Shown: positions 6,768 through 15,213 of the stretch, piece after piece
Position numbering within the stretch: the first letter of the stretch is position 1
Layout of the letters: every line of letters starts with the position of its first letter
Source of the DNA: an uncultured bacterium
Lineage (GTDB): Bacteria > Verrucomicrobiota > Lentisphaeria > Victivallales > UBA1829
Direction of reading: 5' to 3'
Length of the DNA stretch: 64,000 bases
Assembly: GCA_902780135.1 (NCBI GenBank)
Contig: CACZEK010000004.1
Location: 71,146-135,145, forward strand
Made by a program: the position numbers and the translations under genes
The notes under the pieces: generated by a model
The model's input: only the letters and a program-made list of their open reading frames with translations
What the model was told of the DNA's origin: nothing
The model's database searches: none

Positions 6768-9695
6768 ATGAACCGGGGCATCGCAGAGGACGGGCGGACG
6801 GACGGACCGGAGCGGGGCGGCGTTGTTCCCGCGTCCGGCGAAGCGTCCGCGCCGGCATCCGGCGAGGCGTCCGTTTCCCTGCCGCCGTCCGCGCGGCGGC
6901 GTCTCTCCCTGATCTTGTTTTTCACCGCGCTCCTTTTCTGCGCGTGGTTCTTCCACGTCGGGCACGTGAACCAGATCGCGCGCTTCGACGCGGTCAGCGC
7001 GTTCTTCGAGAACACCGGCGACGACGCGCACACGTTCCGCATCGACCGCTATCTGTACTCCGAGATGAAGCAGATGAACACCTCCGACTGGTCGGAGTAC
7101 GGCGGGCACTACTACTCGAACAAATCGCCCGGCACGACCTGGTTCGGCGTGGCGCTGCTCGCGCCGGTCTATCCGCTCGAACGCCGCCTCTGCCCGGACG
7201 GCGACGGCATCTCTCCGCGCGCGGAGATCTTCAACGCATGGTATCTGAACTTCGTGATGGGCGTGCTGCCGACGGCGTTCTCCGTGCTGGCGCTGGCGGG
7301 GATCCTGCTGAAACTCGGCGCGAGCGAGGCGCGGGCATATCCCGGCGCGCTGCTGATCGTGCTCGGCACGGCGGTGTTCCCGTTCGCTACGACCCTGATG
7401 GCGCATTCCTCCGTGGCGGCGTGCCTGGCGTTCAGCCTGTGGTCGTACCTGCGCGGCGGGAAATGGTCGCTCTTCGCGAGCGGGGCGTGGTTCGGCGCGG
7501 CGGTCCTGTTCGACTATTCCGCCGGGCTGCTCCTGCCGCTGGCGCTGCTCTTCATCCTTCTCCGCGGGAAAGCCCGCGTCTGGCAGTTCGTCGCGGGCGG
7601 CATCCCGTTTGCCGTGCTGTACTGCGTCTACAACGCGATGTGCTTCGGCGGTCCGTTCTCGTTCGCCGCGCAGTACATCAACCCCGTCTACCGCACCGAA
7701 GGCGACGCCGCGGGCGGGCTGCTGGCGCTGCCGAACGCCTGGCTGGTCCTGGAGCTTCTCTTCGGCGCGCGGCGCGGCGTGCTGATCGCGTCGCCGTTCC
7801 TGTTCTTCGCCGTGCCGGGCTTCATCTTCCTCTGGAAACAGGGCGGGCTCCGGCGCGGCGTGGCGCTGCTGACCGCGCTGTCGTTCGCCGCGCTCCTGCT
7901 GATGAACGCGTCGTTCAACGGCTGGCACTCGGGCGCGAGCTTCACGGCGCGCTACATGGTCCCGGTGATCCCGTTCGTCGGCCTGCTGGCGGTGATGGCG
8001 CCGCCGAAACCGGGCTGGCGGCGCGGGCTCTTCGTTTTTCTTGCGGCTGTCTCCCTGCTGAACATGTTCGCCGTGGCGGCGTACACCGTGACGCCCCCGG
8101 AAAACGACCCCTCGCCGGTCTACGTTACCTCGTACCGGCATTTGTTCGACAATGCGCCGCCGCCGGTCCTGATGGCGCAGCTGGGGCTTCAGGCTCTGCG
8201 CCCGGACGCCGCCGCGCTGCGCGACGCCGCGCGGTTCACGCTCGGGAGCCTCGCCGGGCTGTCCTACGGGGCGTCGCGGACGGTGATCTTCCTGCTCGGG
8301 CTTGCCGCCTGGGCGTGGCTTTTAACCGGTCGATTCGTTCCGGAACGGAGCCCGGCACTGCCGCAGTGGAGGCTTGGCCTCCTGAAAAAACAGGTCGGGC
8401 CGTGGGGCGTTCTGGCGTGCTGCGTCGCGGCGGCCGCGCTGCTGCTGCCGGGCGACGTCCCGTTCACGTACGGGGCCGAGCTTAAGGTCCACAAGGCCGC
8501 GCTTGACGCGGTCGAGGCGCACACGTTCGCGAACCCGTTCGGCAAATGGGGCTTCGCGGCGCTGTTCTATCAGATGCTGTATCTCTTCACGAAAGACATC
8601 GTATTCATGGCGTTCCTGAAGACCGCGCTGTCGCTGACCGCGTGTTTCCTGTTGCTGAACGGGGCCGCGAAACGCGCCAAGCTCTCCGCGCCGCTCCTGT
8701 TCCTGTTCGCCGCGGCGTCGCCGTATCTCCTGCTCGCGCACAGATCCCTGCGCGGGGATTCCCTGCTGCTGCCCGCGGGCGCGTTCGTGCTGTATGCGCT
8801 GGTCCGCCTCGCGGAAAAGGACGGCGCGCCCCGCCTGAAACGCATCGCGCTTCTGCTCGTTTCGCTCCTGATCTGGGGCCTTCTCTGGCTGCGGACGCCG
8901 GCCGGGCTTGTTTCCATGCGCGGACCGTTCGCCGCGCTTCAGACCACGTTCGGCGGGTTCGCCGCCGTATTCCACCCCGAACTGGGCGGCGTCGACCGCG
9001 ACGCGAGCGCGTTTCTGGCGTTTATGACGGTGGCGTCGGTCGTGTTCATGGGCGCGCTGCTCCTGACCGGAGCCGTGCTCGTGTTCGCGCGCCGCGACCG
9101 CGCCGGGATCGTCTCCTGCGCGCTGGTCCTGCTCGCCTCGCTCGCGTTCCTCGCGTTCAAAAAGCCGTACCACCCGTTCCATTTCCTCTACGCCGCGCCG
9201 TTCGCCGCGTACCTGGAGACGACGGGCGCGTCGTGGTTCCTGACGGGACGTCCCGCGCGCGCCGCGAAGATCGCGCTCGGCGTGTACTTCGCGCTGTGCC
9301 TCTGCGGATGGCTGGTGTTCCTCGGCGCGGTCCACCGCGACGCCGGAAACCGCGCGGAGACGTTCGGCGTGACGCTGACCGAACAGCAGGCGGGCGCGGC
9401 GCGCATCAACTCCGAACTGCGCCGTTACGCGCCCGGCGTGCTCGCGATCTCCGCGCGCAACGACGCCGAACGCCGCACGTTCTCCCCCGTCGGCTGGCTC
9501 GCCGTGCTCGACAGTCTCCGCGACCCGTACGTCCAGATGCCGTCCGCGGCGCCCGCGCCCGGATTCTTCATCGGCTACCGCGACGGCACGAGCGCGCCGA
9601 CCGGATACCTGCGGATCATGAGCCGGTTCCGGGACGACGGGACGAAGCTCGGGAAACTGCCCGCCGTGCCCGCCGACGCGACGCCCGCCGACTGA
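6768..9695 (+). CDS. Large multi-span membrane protein, possible GT-C type glycosyltransferase
   Basis: 975 residues. A ~45-residue polar, Ala/Gly/Ser-rich N-terminus precedes the first membrane segment (LSLILFFTALLFCAWFF). A loop with FRIDRYLYSE and YYSNKSPGTTWFG follows, then ten or more further hydrophobic helices. A second membrane block begins near residue 540 (VLACCVAAAALLLPG) and the C-terminal ~100 residues look soluble. The topology and the early polar loop with acidic residues recall GT-C enzymes and ArnT/PMT-like proteins, but I see no decisive motif. No Shine-Dalgarno is visible at 6768, so the true start may be a little downstream. The junction between halves is encoded by a copy of the dispersed hairpin repeat. 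Gene product is real; function is unassigned. Confidence 0.75.
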   Translation: MNRGIAEDGRTDGPERGGVVPASGEASAPASGEASVSLPPSARRRLSLILFFTALLFCAWFFHVGHVNQIARFDAVSAFFENTGDDAHTFRIDRYLYSEMKQMNTSDWSEYGGHYYSNKSPGTTWFGVALLAPVYPLERRLCPDGDGISPRAEIFNAWYLNFVMGVLPTAFSVLALAGILLKLGASEARAYPGALLIVLGTAVFPFATTLMAHSSVAACLAFSLWSYLRGGKWSLFASGAWFGAAVLFDYSAGLLLPLALLFILLRGKARVWQFVAGGIPFAVLYCVYNAMCFGGPFSFAAQYINPVYRTEGDAAGGLLALPNAWLVLELLFGARRGVLIASPFLFFAVPGFIFLWKQGGLRRGVALLTALSFAALLLMNASFNGWHSGASFTARYMVPVIPFVGLLAVMAPPKPGWRRGLFVFLAAVSLLNMFAVAAYTVTPPENDPSPVYVTSYRHLFDNAPPPVLMAQLGLQALRPDAAALRDAARFTLGSLAGLSYGASRTVIFLLGLAAWAWLLTGRFVPERSPALPQWRLGLLKKQVGPWGVLACCVAAAALLLPGDVPFTYGAELKVHKAALDAVEAHTFANPFGKWGFAALFYQMLYLFTKDIVFMAFLKTALSLTACFLLLNGAAKRAKLSAPLLFLFAAASPYLLLAHRSLRGDSLLLPAGAFVLYALVRLAEKDGAPRLKRIALLLVSLLIWGLLWLRTPAGLVSMRGPFAALQTTFGGFAAVFHPELGGVDRDASAFLAFMTVASVVFMGALLLTGAVLVFARRDRAGIVSCALVLLASLAFLAFKKPYHPFHFLYAAPFAAYLETTGASWFLTGRPARAAKIALGVYFALCLCGWLVFLGAVHRDAGNRAETFGVTLTEQQAGAARINSELRRYAPGVLAISARNDAERRTFSPVGWLAVLDSLRDPYVQMPSAAPAPGFFIGYRDGTSAPTGYLRIMSRFRDDGTKLGKLPAVPADATPAD
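8349..8382. repeat. Dispersed two-hairpin repeat, copy B, inside a CDS
   Basis: CACTGCCGCAGTG next to GGAGGC-TTG-GCCTCC. Bases 8349-8372 match the reverse complement of 1542-1565 exactly. In frame it encodes about 11 residues (SPALPQWRLGLL) in the linker between the two membrane halves of the 975-residue protein. Confidence 0.65.
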
Positions 9696-9754
9696 CGCGC
9701 CGGCTGTTCCTGCGCGCCCGTGAGAAAAAAGTGCGCTCTTTTTTCCGAAAACGC

Positions 9755-9782
9755 TTGAAAATGAAACGGGGGGATGTAAATT
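9755..9782 (+). promoter_or_regulatory. Promoter of the tatA-tatC-polyferredoxin operon
   Basis: TTGAAA (9755-9760), 16-bp spacer, TAAATT (9777-9782). Predicted start near 9789, giving a ~95-nt leader before tatA. Confidence 0.5.
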
Positions 9783-9884
9783 AAGTAACAGGCGGACGCG
9801 CGCGGCTCCGGTTCAGGCCGGTTTTTCTTCGCGCATCCGTGTTATTCCGTTCAACTTCTATCTTTCGTTTTTGGAGGCAGTCTT

Positions 9885-10142
9885 ATGCATTTGGGGCCCA
9901 TGGAAATCGCGCTGATCATCGTCGTATTGGTTCTGCTTTTCGGCGCAAAGAAGATCCCGGAACTCGCGCGTTCCCTCGGCCGCGCCTCCCAGGAATACAA
10001 GAAGGCGAAGGAGGATTTCCTCAAAGAGGTGAACCAGCCCGCCGAGGACGTGAAGGACGCCGTCGAATCCGACAAGTCCGCTCCGGCGGTCGCCGCCGCT
10101 GAAAAGGACGGCAAAGACTCCTCCGGCCCCGCGCAGTCCTGA
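9885..10142 (+). CDS. tatA: Twin-arginine translocase subunit TatA/E
   Basis: 85 residues: short periplasmic start (MHLGP), one membrane helix (IALIIVVLVLLFG), the conserved FGAKKIPELARSLG hinge and amphipathic helix, then a charged, disordered tail. TatA forms the pore of the Tat system, which exports folded, cofactor-bearing proteins. GGAGG lies 7 bp before the start. No separate tatB is present, so this is probably a minimal TatAC system. tatC follows 45 bp later. Confidence 0.95.
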   Translation: MHLGPMEIALIIVVLVLLFGAKKIPELARSLGRASQEYKKAKEDFLKEVNQPAEDVKDAVESDKSAPAVAAAEKDGKDSSGPAQS

Positions 10143-10187
10143 CGCGCCCGGACGCGTCCCCATTCACGCGGGAAGGAAGCCGGAACG

Positions 10188-10934
10188 ATGGCCGGGCCCG
10201 AAGTCCAGAGCGGCCTCATGGAGCACATCGACGCCCTGCGCATGACGCTCCTGAAGACCGTCGTGACGTATGCGGTATTCTGTATTCCGAGCTGGTTTCT
10301 GTCCGAATTTCTTCTGAACTACCTCCTGGCGCACGCGGTCCCCGAGGGCTTCACCATCCACTATTTCACGCTGCTGGAACCATTCTTCGCCCGGATCAAG
10401 CTCATGCTCGCCGTGGCGGCGATGACGTCCCTGCCGTTCACGCTGTACTACATCTGGCAGTTCATCGCGCCCGCCCTGCTCGACAGCGAAAAGAAGTTCA
10501 TCCGGCCGCTCGTCGCCTCGTCGTTCCTGCTCGCCTGCACGGGCGTGGCGGCGGCGTATTTCTTCCTGATGCCGTGCGTGATCGCGTTTTCCCTGTCGTT
10601 CTCCGGGCCGAACATGGATGCCGTGATCGGGGTGGAGAGCTTCATCTCGATGCTGCTGATCCTGGTCGTCGCGGGCGCGCTGCTCTTCCAGTTCCCGGTG
10701 GTGCTCTTCACGCTCCTCACGCTCGGCGTCATCGACGTGGAATCCATGCGCAAACGCCGTCCCGCCGTGATCGTCGGCATCCTGGTCCTCGCCGGATTCC
10801 TGACTCCGCCCGACGTGGTGAGCCAGATCGCGCTCGCGCTCCCCGCGTGGCTCTTCTACGAGCTCAGCATCCTGATATTCTCGCATTACAAGAAGCCGGA
10901 CCGCTCCGGCGCCGAAGCCAAACACGAGGCATGA
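10188..10934 (+). CDS. tatC: Sec-independent protein translocase TatC
   Basis: 248-residue inner-membrane receptor for twin-arginine signal peptides, with six predicted helices. Visible family marks: the N-terminal HIDALRMTLLKT (usual HLxELRxRL, signal-peptide binding), EPFFARIKL in the first periplasmic/cytoplasmic turn, FxxYYxWQFIAPAL, and the late GFLTPPDVVSQ (usual ATPPDxxSQ). The gene ends 4 bp before the polyferredoxin start, so the three genes are surely co-transcribed. Confidence 0.95.
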   Translation: MAGPEVQSGLMEHIDALRMTLLKTVVTYAVFCIPSWFLSEFLLNYLLAHAVPEGFTIHYFTLLEPFFARIKLMLAVAAMTSLPFTLYYIWQFIAPALLDSEKKFIRPLVASSFLLACTGVAAAYFFLMPCVIAFSLSFSGPNMDAVIGVESFISMLLILVVAGALLFQFPVVLFTLLTLGVIDVESMRKRRPAVIVGILVLAGFLTPPDVVSQIALALPAWLFYELSILIFSHYKKPDRSGAEAKHEA

Positions 10935-10938
10935 CACC

Positions 10939-12699
10939 ATGAAACAGAAACACCTGAAGTATGTCCGCATCGCCGCCGCAGCCGTAATGTTCGTCCTGTT
11001 CGCCGCGGTCGCCGTCGGGTTCCGCCCGCTGGACGCGATCCTCGTCACGCAGTTCGGGCCGGGGCTCCTGCGCCTGACGTCCGGGCTGTTCCTCGGCACG
11101 CTCGCCGCCGTGCTCATGATCGCGGTCGTCACGCTCCTTTTCGGGCGCATCTACTGCTCCGTCCTGTGCCCGCTCGGCATCCTGCAGGACGGCATCGCGT
11201 TCCTGACGCACTGGAAGAAATGGAAGGAGAACCGGTACCGTTTCATGGATACGCGCCCGGTGAAATACGGCGTGTTCCTCGCGGTCGCCGTGCTCGCGTT
11301 CGCGGGCGTGATGCTCCCGCTCGCCGCGCTGCTGCCGTCGTCCAACTTCTTCACGATCGTCTCGAACGTGTTTCTGCGGATTTTCGGCTCGGCCGACCCG
11401 GAAATGGCGGGAGCTCCGGCGGGCGTCGTGCAGCACCATTTCCCCGCGGGGTATTGTTCCGTGAACCCGCCCGCGGCGGCGTTCTTCTTCTCGCTCGGCG
11501 TCTTCCTCGTCGTGGCGGCGCTCGCGGTGTGGCGCGGCAGGCTCTACTGCAATACGCTGTGCCCGGTCGGCGCGGCGCTGTCCCTGCTGGGACGCGCCCC
11601 GCTGTGGCGGATCACGCTGTCGCAGGACATGTGCGTGTGCTGCGGGATATGCGAGGCGGCGTGCAAGGGCGGCGCGATCAACGCGAAAAAGAAGAGCGTG
11701 CTCGCCGAAAACTGCGTGCTGTGCTTCAACTGCATCGGGGCGTGCAAACGAGGCGGCGTGAAGCTGGAATTCCGCCCGAAGGACGCGCCGAAATTCGATC
11801 TTTCCCGGCGGCATTTCATCGGCGCGGCGGGCGGAGTCGTGGCGGGCGCGGGAGCCGTCCTGATCGCCCGCAAGCTCGAAAAGGCACTGCCGCCCAGACC
11901 GTCGCGCGAACCCGCCATGCCGCCCGGAGCGGGCAATGCCAAACACTTCCACGAGAAGTGCGTGGGGTGCGGCGTCTGCATCCGCGAATGCGAGGGGCGT
12001 GTGCTCGCGCCGTCCGTTTCGCAGTACGGCTTGAGCGGATTCATGCAGCCGGTCATGGATTATTCGCGCGGAGCGTGCGTCTATACGTGCAACTGCTGTT
12101 CGAACGTGTGTCCGGCGGGCGCGCTCCTGCCGCTCACGCTTGAGGTCAAGCAGACCACGCGAGTCGGTCTGGCGTCCGTGGATGCGAATGCGTGCATCGG
12201 GTGCGGCATCTGCGCCTCGAAATGCCCCGCGAATGCGATCGAGATCGTGTCCGGATCGGATGGCAGGAAGGCCGTCGTGAGCGCGGACTACTGCATCGGA
12301 TGCGGCGTGTGCGAAAACGTCTGCCCGCTGCCGGATGCTCCCGCGATCACCGTTTCGGGCGTCGCCGAACAGATTCGCGTGAAGGCTCCCGAAGTTCGGA
12401 ACGAACCGGAAAACGCCGGACAGAACGTTGAAAACGGGCAGGATTCCGGCGTTGAACAGAAGACCGACGGCGAACAGCAGAACGGCGAACAGTCCGCCGC
12501 GGCTTCGTCCGTGCCGGTCGCCGTGCCGATCCCGGAACTCTGCGTGGGCTGCGGCCTGTGTTCCGAGGAATGCCCCGTTTCCGCGATCACCATGGTCGAC
12601 GGACTCCCGAGTGTGAACGCGGATGCGTGCGTGGGCTGCGGCCTCTGCTCGGAGGCGTGTCCCGCGCCGGACGGACCCGCGATCGTCGTGCAAGGCTGA
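10939..12699 (+). CDS. NapH/NapG-like fusion polyferredoxin with internal Tat motif
   Basis: 586 residues. The N-terminal ~230 residues have about four membrane helices and two CxxxCP motifs (YCSVLCPLG, YCNTLCPVG), as in NapH/YccM quinol-oxidising subunits. Two 4Fe-4S motifs follow (CVCCGICEAAC, CVLCFNCIGAC). At 289-295 there is SRRHFIG followed by a hydrophobic stretch (AAGGVVAGAGAVLIA), a textbook twin-arginine signal in mid-protein. After it come six more Cys clusters, the last two separated by a Gln/Glu-rich linker (~470-520). Likely role: membrane quinol-to-periplasm electron wiring; the partner is unknown. The location directly behind tatA-tatC suggests that this protein is the client for which the operon is kept. 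Confidence 0.85.
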   Translation: MKQKHLKYVRIAAAAVMFVLFAAVAVGFRPLDAILVTQFGPGLLRLTSGLFLGTLAAVLMIAVVTLLFGRIYCSVLCPLGILQDGIAFLTHWKKWKENRYRFMDTRPVKYGVFLAVAVLAFAGVMLPLAALLPSSNFFTIVSNVFLRIFGSADPEMAGAPAGVVQHHFPAGYCSVNPPAAAFFFSLGVFLVVAALAVWRGRLYCNTLCPVGAALSLLGRAPLWRITLSQDMCVCCGICEAACKGGAINAKKKSVLAENCVLCFNCIGACKRGGVKLEFRPKDAPKFDLSRRHFIGAAGGVVAGAGAVLIARKLEKALPPRPSREPAMPPGAGNAKHFHEKCVGCGVCIRECEGRVLAPSVSQYGLSGFMQPVMDYSRGACVYTCNCCSNVCPAGALLPLTLEVKQTTRVGLASVDANACIGCGICASKCPANAIEIVSGSDGRKAVVSADYCIGCGVCENVCPLPDAPAITVSGVAEQIRVKAPEVRNEPENAGQNVENGQDSGVEQKTDGEQQNGEQSAAASSVPVAVPIPELCVGCGLCSEECPVSAITMVDGLPSVNADACVGCGLCSEACPAPDGPAIVVQG

Positions 12700-12723
12700 T
12701 CGCGCTGAATTCACCTCACCTTT

Positions 12724-13218
12724 TTATCGGCAGTATTTCCCCAGTACGGCGCGCCATGCCGCGAGTTTCTGCTCGAACGTGTAGCGGGCGGCGGCCGGGC
12801 TGGTGGACGGCAGGCGCACGGCGGGGACCGGGAGACGCGGGAAGAATTTCCGCAGGCAGTTGAACGACGCGGAGCCGTTGCAGCAGATCAGCTCGATCTT
12901 CGGGCAGCGCGCCAGCAGCCCGGGGATGTCGTTCGGTTCCGGCGACCGGATCGCCGTGTCGAGGCTGCCCTCGCGTTCGCACTCGCACAGCACGTCCCAC
13001 AGCGCCACGCCTGCCCCGCGCAGTTTCGCGAGGCGTTCCTCGTAGGGCAAATCGGGCGAAAAATGAAACAGCGTCCCCGTAATGCGCCAGAAGACGTTGT
13101 GCGGAAACGCGTAGTATTGCTGCCTGCGGAGCGATTCGCCGCCGGGCATGGAGCCGAGGATCAGGACGCGCGCGTCGGGCGATTCGCTCGGCGGGAAGGA
13201 ACGGCAGAGGTCGGGCAC
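12724..13218 (-). CDS. Family 6 uracil-DNA-glycosylase-like protein (hypoxanthine-DNA glycosylase)
   Basis: 164 residues. LILGSMPGGESLRRQQYYAFPHNVFWRI is the typical N-terminal block of the HDG group of the UDG superfamily (G-SMPG-SL, YY-x-P-x-N-x-FW; cited in parts here). The C-terminal LPSTSPAAA is the second substrate-loop motif (LPSTSPA). Family members remove deaminated adenine (hypoxanthine) from DNA. A GTG at 13218 is the only in-frame start before the conserved core and has no clear Shine-Dalgarno. It lies 34 bp downstream of the Bax-inhibitor-like gene on the same strand and may be co-transcribed. Confidence 0.85.
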   Translation of the reverse strand: MPDLCRSFPPSESPDARVLILGSMPGGESLRRQQYYAFPHNVFWRITGTLFHFSPDLPYEERLAKLRGAGVALWDVLCECEREGSLDTAIRSPEPNDIPGLLARCPKIELICCNGSASFNCLRKFFPRLPVPAVRLPSTSPAAARYTFEQKLAAWRAVLGKYCR

Positions 13219-13252
13219 GGGGGAGGGGGACTTCAGGATGATTCCAGAGCCG

Positions 13253-14020
13253 TCAGCGTCTGCGTCCGAAGATGCGGAGCAGCATGAGGAAGAGGTTGAT
13301 GAAGTCGAGGTAAAGGTTCAGCGCGAAGAGGATCGCCACCTTGCGCATGGCGTCCGACTGCGCCTCTTCGCCGTTCGCCTCGCCGACCATGCGCATCTTC
13401 TGCGTGTCCCAGGCGGTGAGCCCGACGAAGATCGCGACGCCCGCGTAGCTGATGATGTAGTCGAGGACGGTGCTGTGCAGGAAGAAGTTCACGAGGGAGG
13501 CGATGAGGATGCCGATGAGGCCCATGAAGCAGTAGGAGCCGACCGTGTCGAGCTTCATGCCGGTCACGTAGCCGATCGTGCTGGTGGCGGCGAACATGAG
13601 CGCGCAGGAGCCGAACGCCAGGAAGATGGTCGTCTGCGTGTAGACGAGGAAGATCGGGCTGAGCGTGAAGCCGTTCAGCGCGGAGTACGCGATGAAGAGG
13701 ACGCCCGCGACCGGGGCCGAAATTTTGCGGATCGCCGCGGAGAGGACGATGACGAGCACGAGCTCGACGATCATCAGGGGCAGGGCGAGCCCCAGGACGG
13801 AGCGCATCGCCGCCTCGCTGCCGACGGCGTATTTCGCGACCGCCCACGCGATGACCGTGGTGATCATGAGGCCGCAGAACATCCAGTTGTAGACGCGGTT
13901 GACGAAGATGCGCGCGCCGGTCGCCTGGTCCACTCCGGGGACGATGGACTCGTCGCGTTCGATGGTGCGGTAGTCGCCGTAGCTGGTCCTGTTGTATCCG
14001 TTTCGTTCGTTCTGGTTCAT
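13253..14020 (-). CDS. Bax inhibitor-1/YccA family membrane protein
   Basis: 255 residues with seven predicted membrane helices and an Asn/Arg/Tyr-rich cytoplasmic N-terminus ending VDQATGARIFVNRVYNWM, the usual start of the YccA/BI-1 core. The C-terminal part contains AWDTQKMRM and the family-typical ALNLYLDFINLFLMLLRIFG. Bacterial members are linked to calcium leak (BsYetJ) and FtsH modulation (YccA). Start at ATG 14020, preceded by AAAGGAAA at 8-9 bp; the longer frame upstream only overlaps kdsD antisense-frame and is not real. Confidence 0.93.
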   Translation of the reverse strand: MNQNERNGYNRTSYGDYRTIERDESIVPGVDQATGARIFVNRVYNWMFCGLMITTVIAWAVAKYAVGSEAAMRSVLGLALPLMIVELVLVIVLSAAIRKISAPVAGVLFIAYSALNGFTLSPIFLVYTQTTIFLAFGSCALMFAATSTIGYVTGMKLDTVGSYCFMGLIGILIASLVNFFLHSTVLDYIISYAGVAIFVGLTAWDTQKMRMVGEANGEEAQSDAMRKVAILFALNLYLDFINLFLMLLRIFGRRR

Positions 14021-14103
14021 GGCGGTATTTCCTTTCCGTAAGACTGTATCGTTAGAATCTTTAGACCGTGAAAGCGCGCGGTTTGTTCCCCTGTCCTGGC
14101 CGG

Positions 14104-15090
14104 TTACATGATCTTGAAGCGCGGGAGGTCCTGGATGTCGATCAGGCCGACCACCTTGCGGGCGTCGTCGACCACGATGATGTCGTCGATGTGGCGGCGT
14201 TCGAGGATGCGCAGGGCTTCGATGGCGAGGGCGTCCTGCCGGACGCATTCCGGGTGCGGGGTCATGACCTCGCGGACCTTGCGCGTGAGGATGGAGAGGT
14301 CGTTGTCGATGCGGCGGCGGAAATCGCCGTCGGTGAAGATGCCGAGCAGGGTGCCGTCGGCGTCCGCCACGATCGCGCAGCCGCAGCGCGCCGCGGTCAT
14401 GTGCAGGAGCGCGGATTTCACGTCGTCGTCCGGAGCGACGACCGCGACGTGTTCGCCGGTGCGCATCAGGTCGCCGATGCGGAGCGTCACGGCGCGTCCG
14501 ATGGCGCCGCCGGGGTGGCGCATGCCGTAGTCTTCCTTGGTGAAATTGCGCGCCTCCAGCAGGACCATGGCGAGGGCGTCGCCGACTGCGAGCTGGGCGG
14601 TGGACGTGGTGGTCGGTGCGAGGTTGAACGGGCATGCCTCGCGTTCCACGTGCGCGACGACCACGATGTCGGAGAGCTGTGCGAGCGAGGAATCCGGCAT
14701 GCCGGTGATGCATGCCACGGGGACGCCGAGGCGTTTGGCGGGCACGATGATGCGCGTGAGCTCGTTCGTCTCGCCGCTGTAGCTGAGCGCGATCATCAGG
14801 TCGCCGTCCTGGAGCACGCCCAGGTCGCCGTGCATGGCTTCCACCGGGTGCATGAAGATGGACGGGGAGCCCGTGCTGGAGAGCGTGGCGGCGATCTTCC
14901 GCCCCACGTGTCCGCTCTTGCCGACTCCGGTCACAACGATCTTGCCGTTGCGGTCCAGCGTGTCCATGCAGGCGGAAACGAGCCTGGCGAACCCGTCGCC
15001 GAGCTGGTCCCGCACCGCGGCGAGCCCTTCGATCTCAATGTCGAACACCTGCCGCGCCTTTTCGATGACGGCCTTCGCGTCCATTTCCAT
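14104..15090 (-). CDS. kdsD: D-arabinose-5-phosphate isomerase (KdsD/KpsF)
   Basis: Converts ribulose-5-phosphate to arabinose-5-phosphate, the first step towards Kdo for LPS or capsule. 328 residues, the same length as E. coli KdsD. SIS domain at ~35-170 with VTGVGKSGHVG, SSTGSPSIFMHPVEAMHGDLG and SYSGET; then GMRHPGGAIGR; then two CBS domains (~205-328). I chose ATG 15090 because GGGGAAAC is well spaced before it, rather than the upstream ATG at 15138, which lies in the promoter/operator region. The gene shows the cell makes Kdo-type LPS. Confidence 0.94.
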   Translation of the reverse strand: MEMDAKAVIEKARQVFDIEIEGLAAVRDQLGDGFARLVSACMDTLDRNGKIVVTGVGKSGHVGRKIAATLSSTGSPSIFMHPVEAMHGDLGVLQDGDLMIALSYSGETNELTRIIVPAKRLGVPVACITGMPDSSLAQLSDIVVVAHVEREACPFNLAPTTTSTAQLAVGDALAMVLLEARNFTKEDYGMRHPGGAIGRAVTLRIGDLMRTGEHVAVVAPDDDVKSALLHMTAARCGCAIVADADGTLLGIFTDGDFRRRIDNDLSILTRKVREVMTPHPECVRQDALAIEALRILERRHIDDIIVVDDARKVVGLIDIQDLPRFKIM

Positions 15091-15124
15091 AATCGTTTCC
15101 CCAGATTTGCGTTTTCGGTTCATC

Positions 15125-15158
15125 TTCTCAATATACATTGAGAACGGGAAAAACGCAA
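15125..15158 (-). promoter_or_regulatory. kdsD promoter with perfect palindrome over the -10
   Basis: On the minus strand: TTGCGT (15158-15153), 17-bp spacer, TATATT (15135-15130). A perfect 8-4-8 inverted repeat TTCTCAAT-ATAC-ATTGAGAA (15125-15144) covers the -10 box, as expected of a repressor operator. Confidence 0.6.
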
Positions 15159-15213
15159 GCCGTCTTTCCCGCTTTTCGCGAAGTTTTTTCCGTGCGCCGT
15201 GCGCCCGCCCGGT

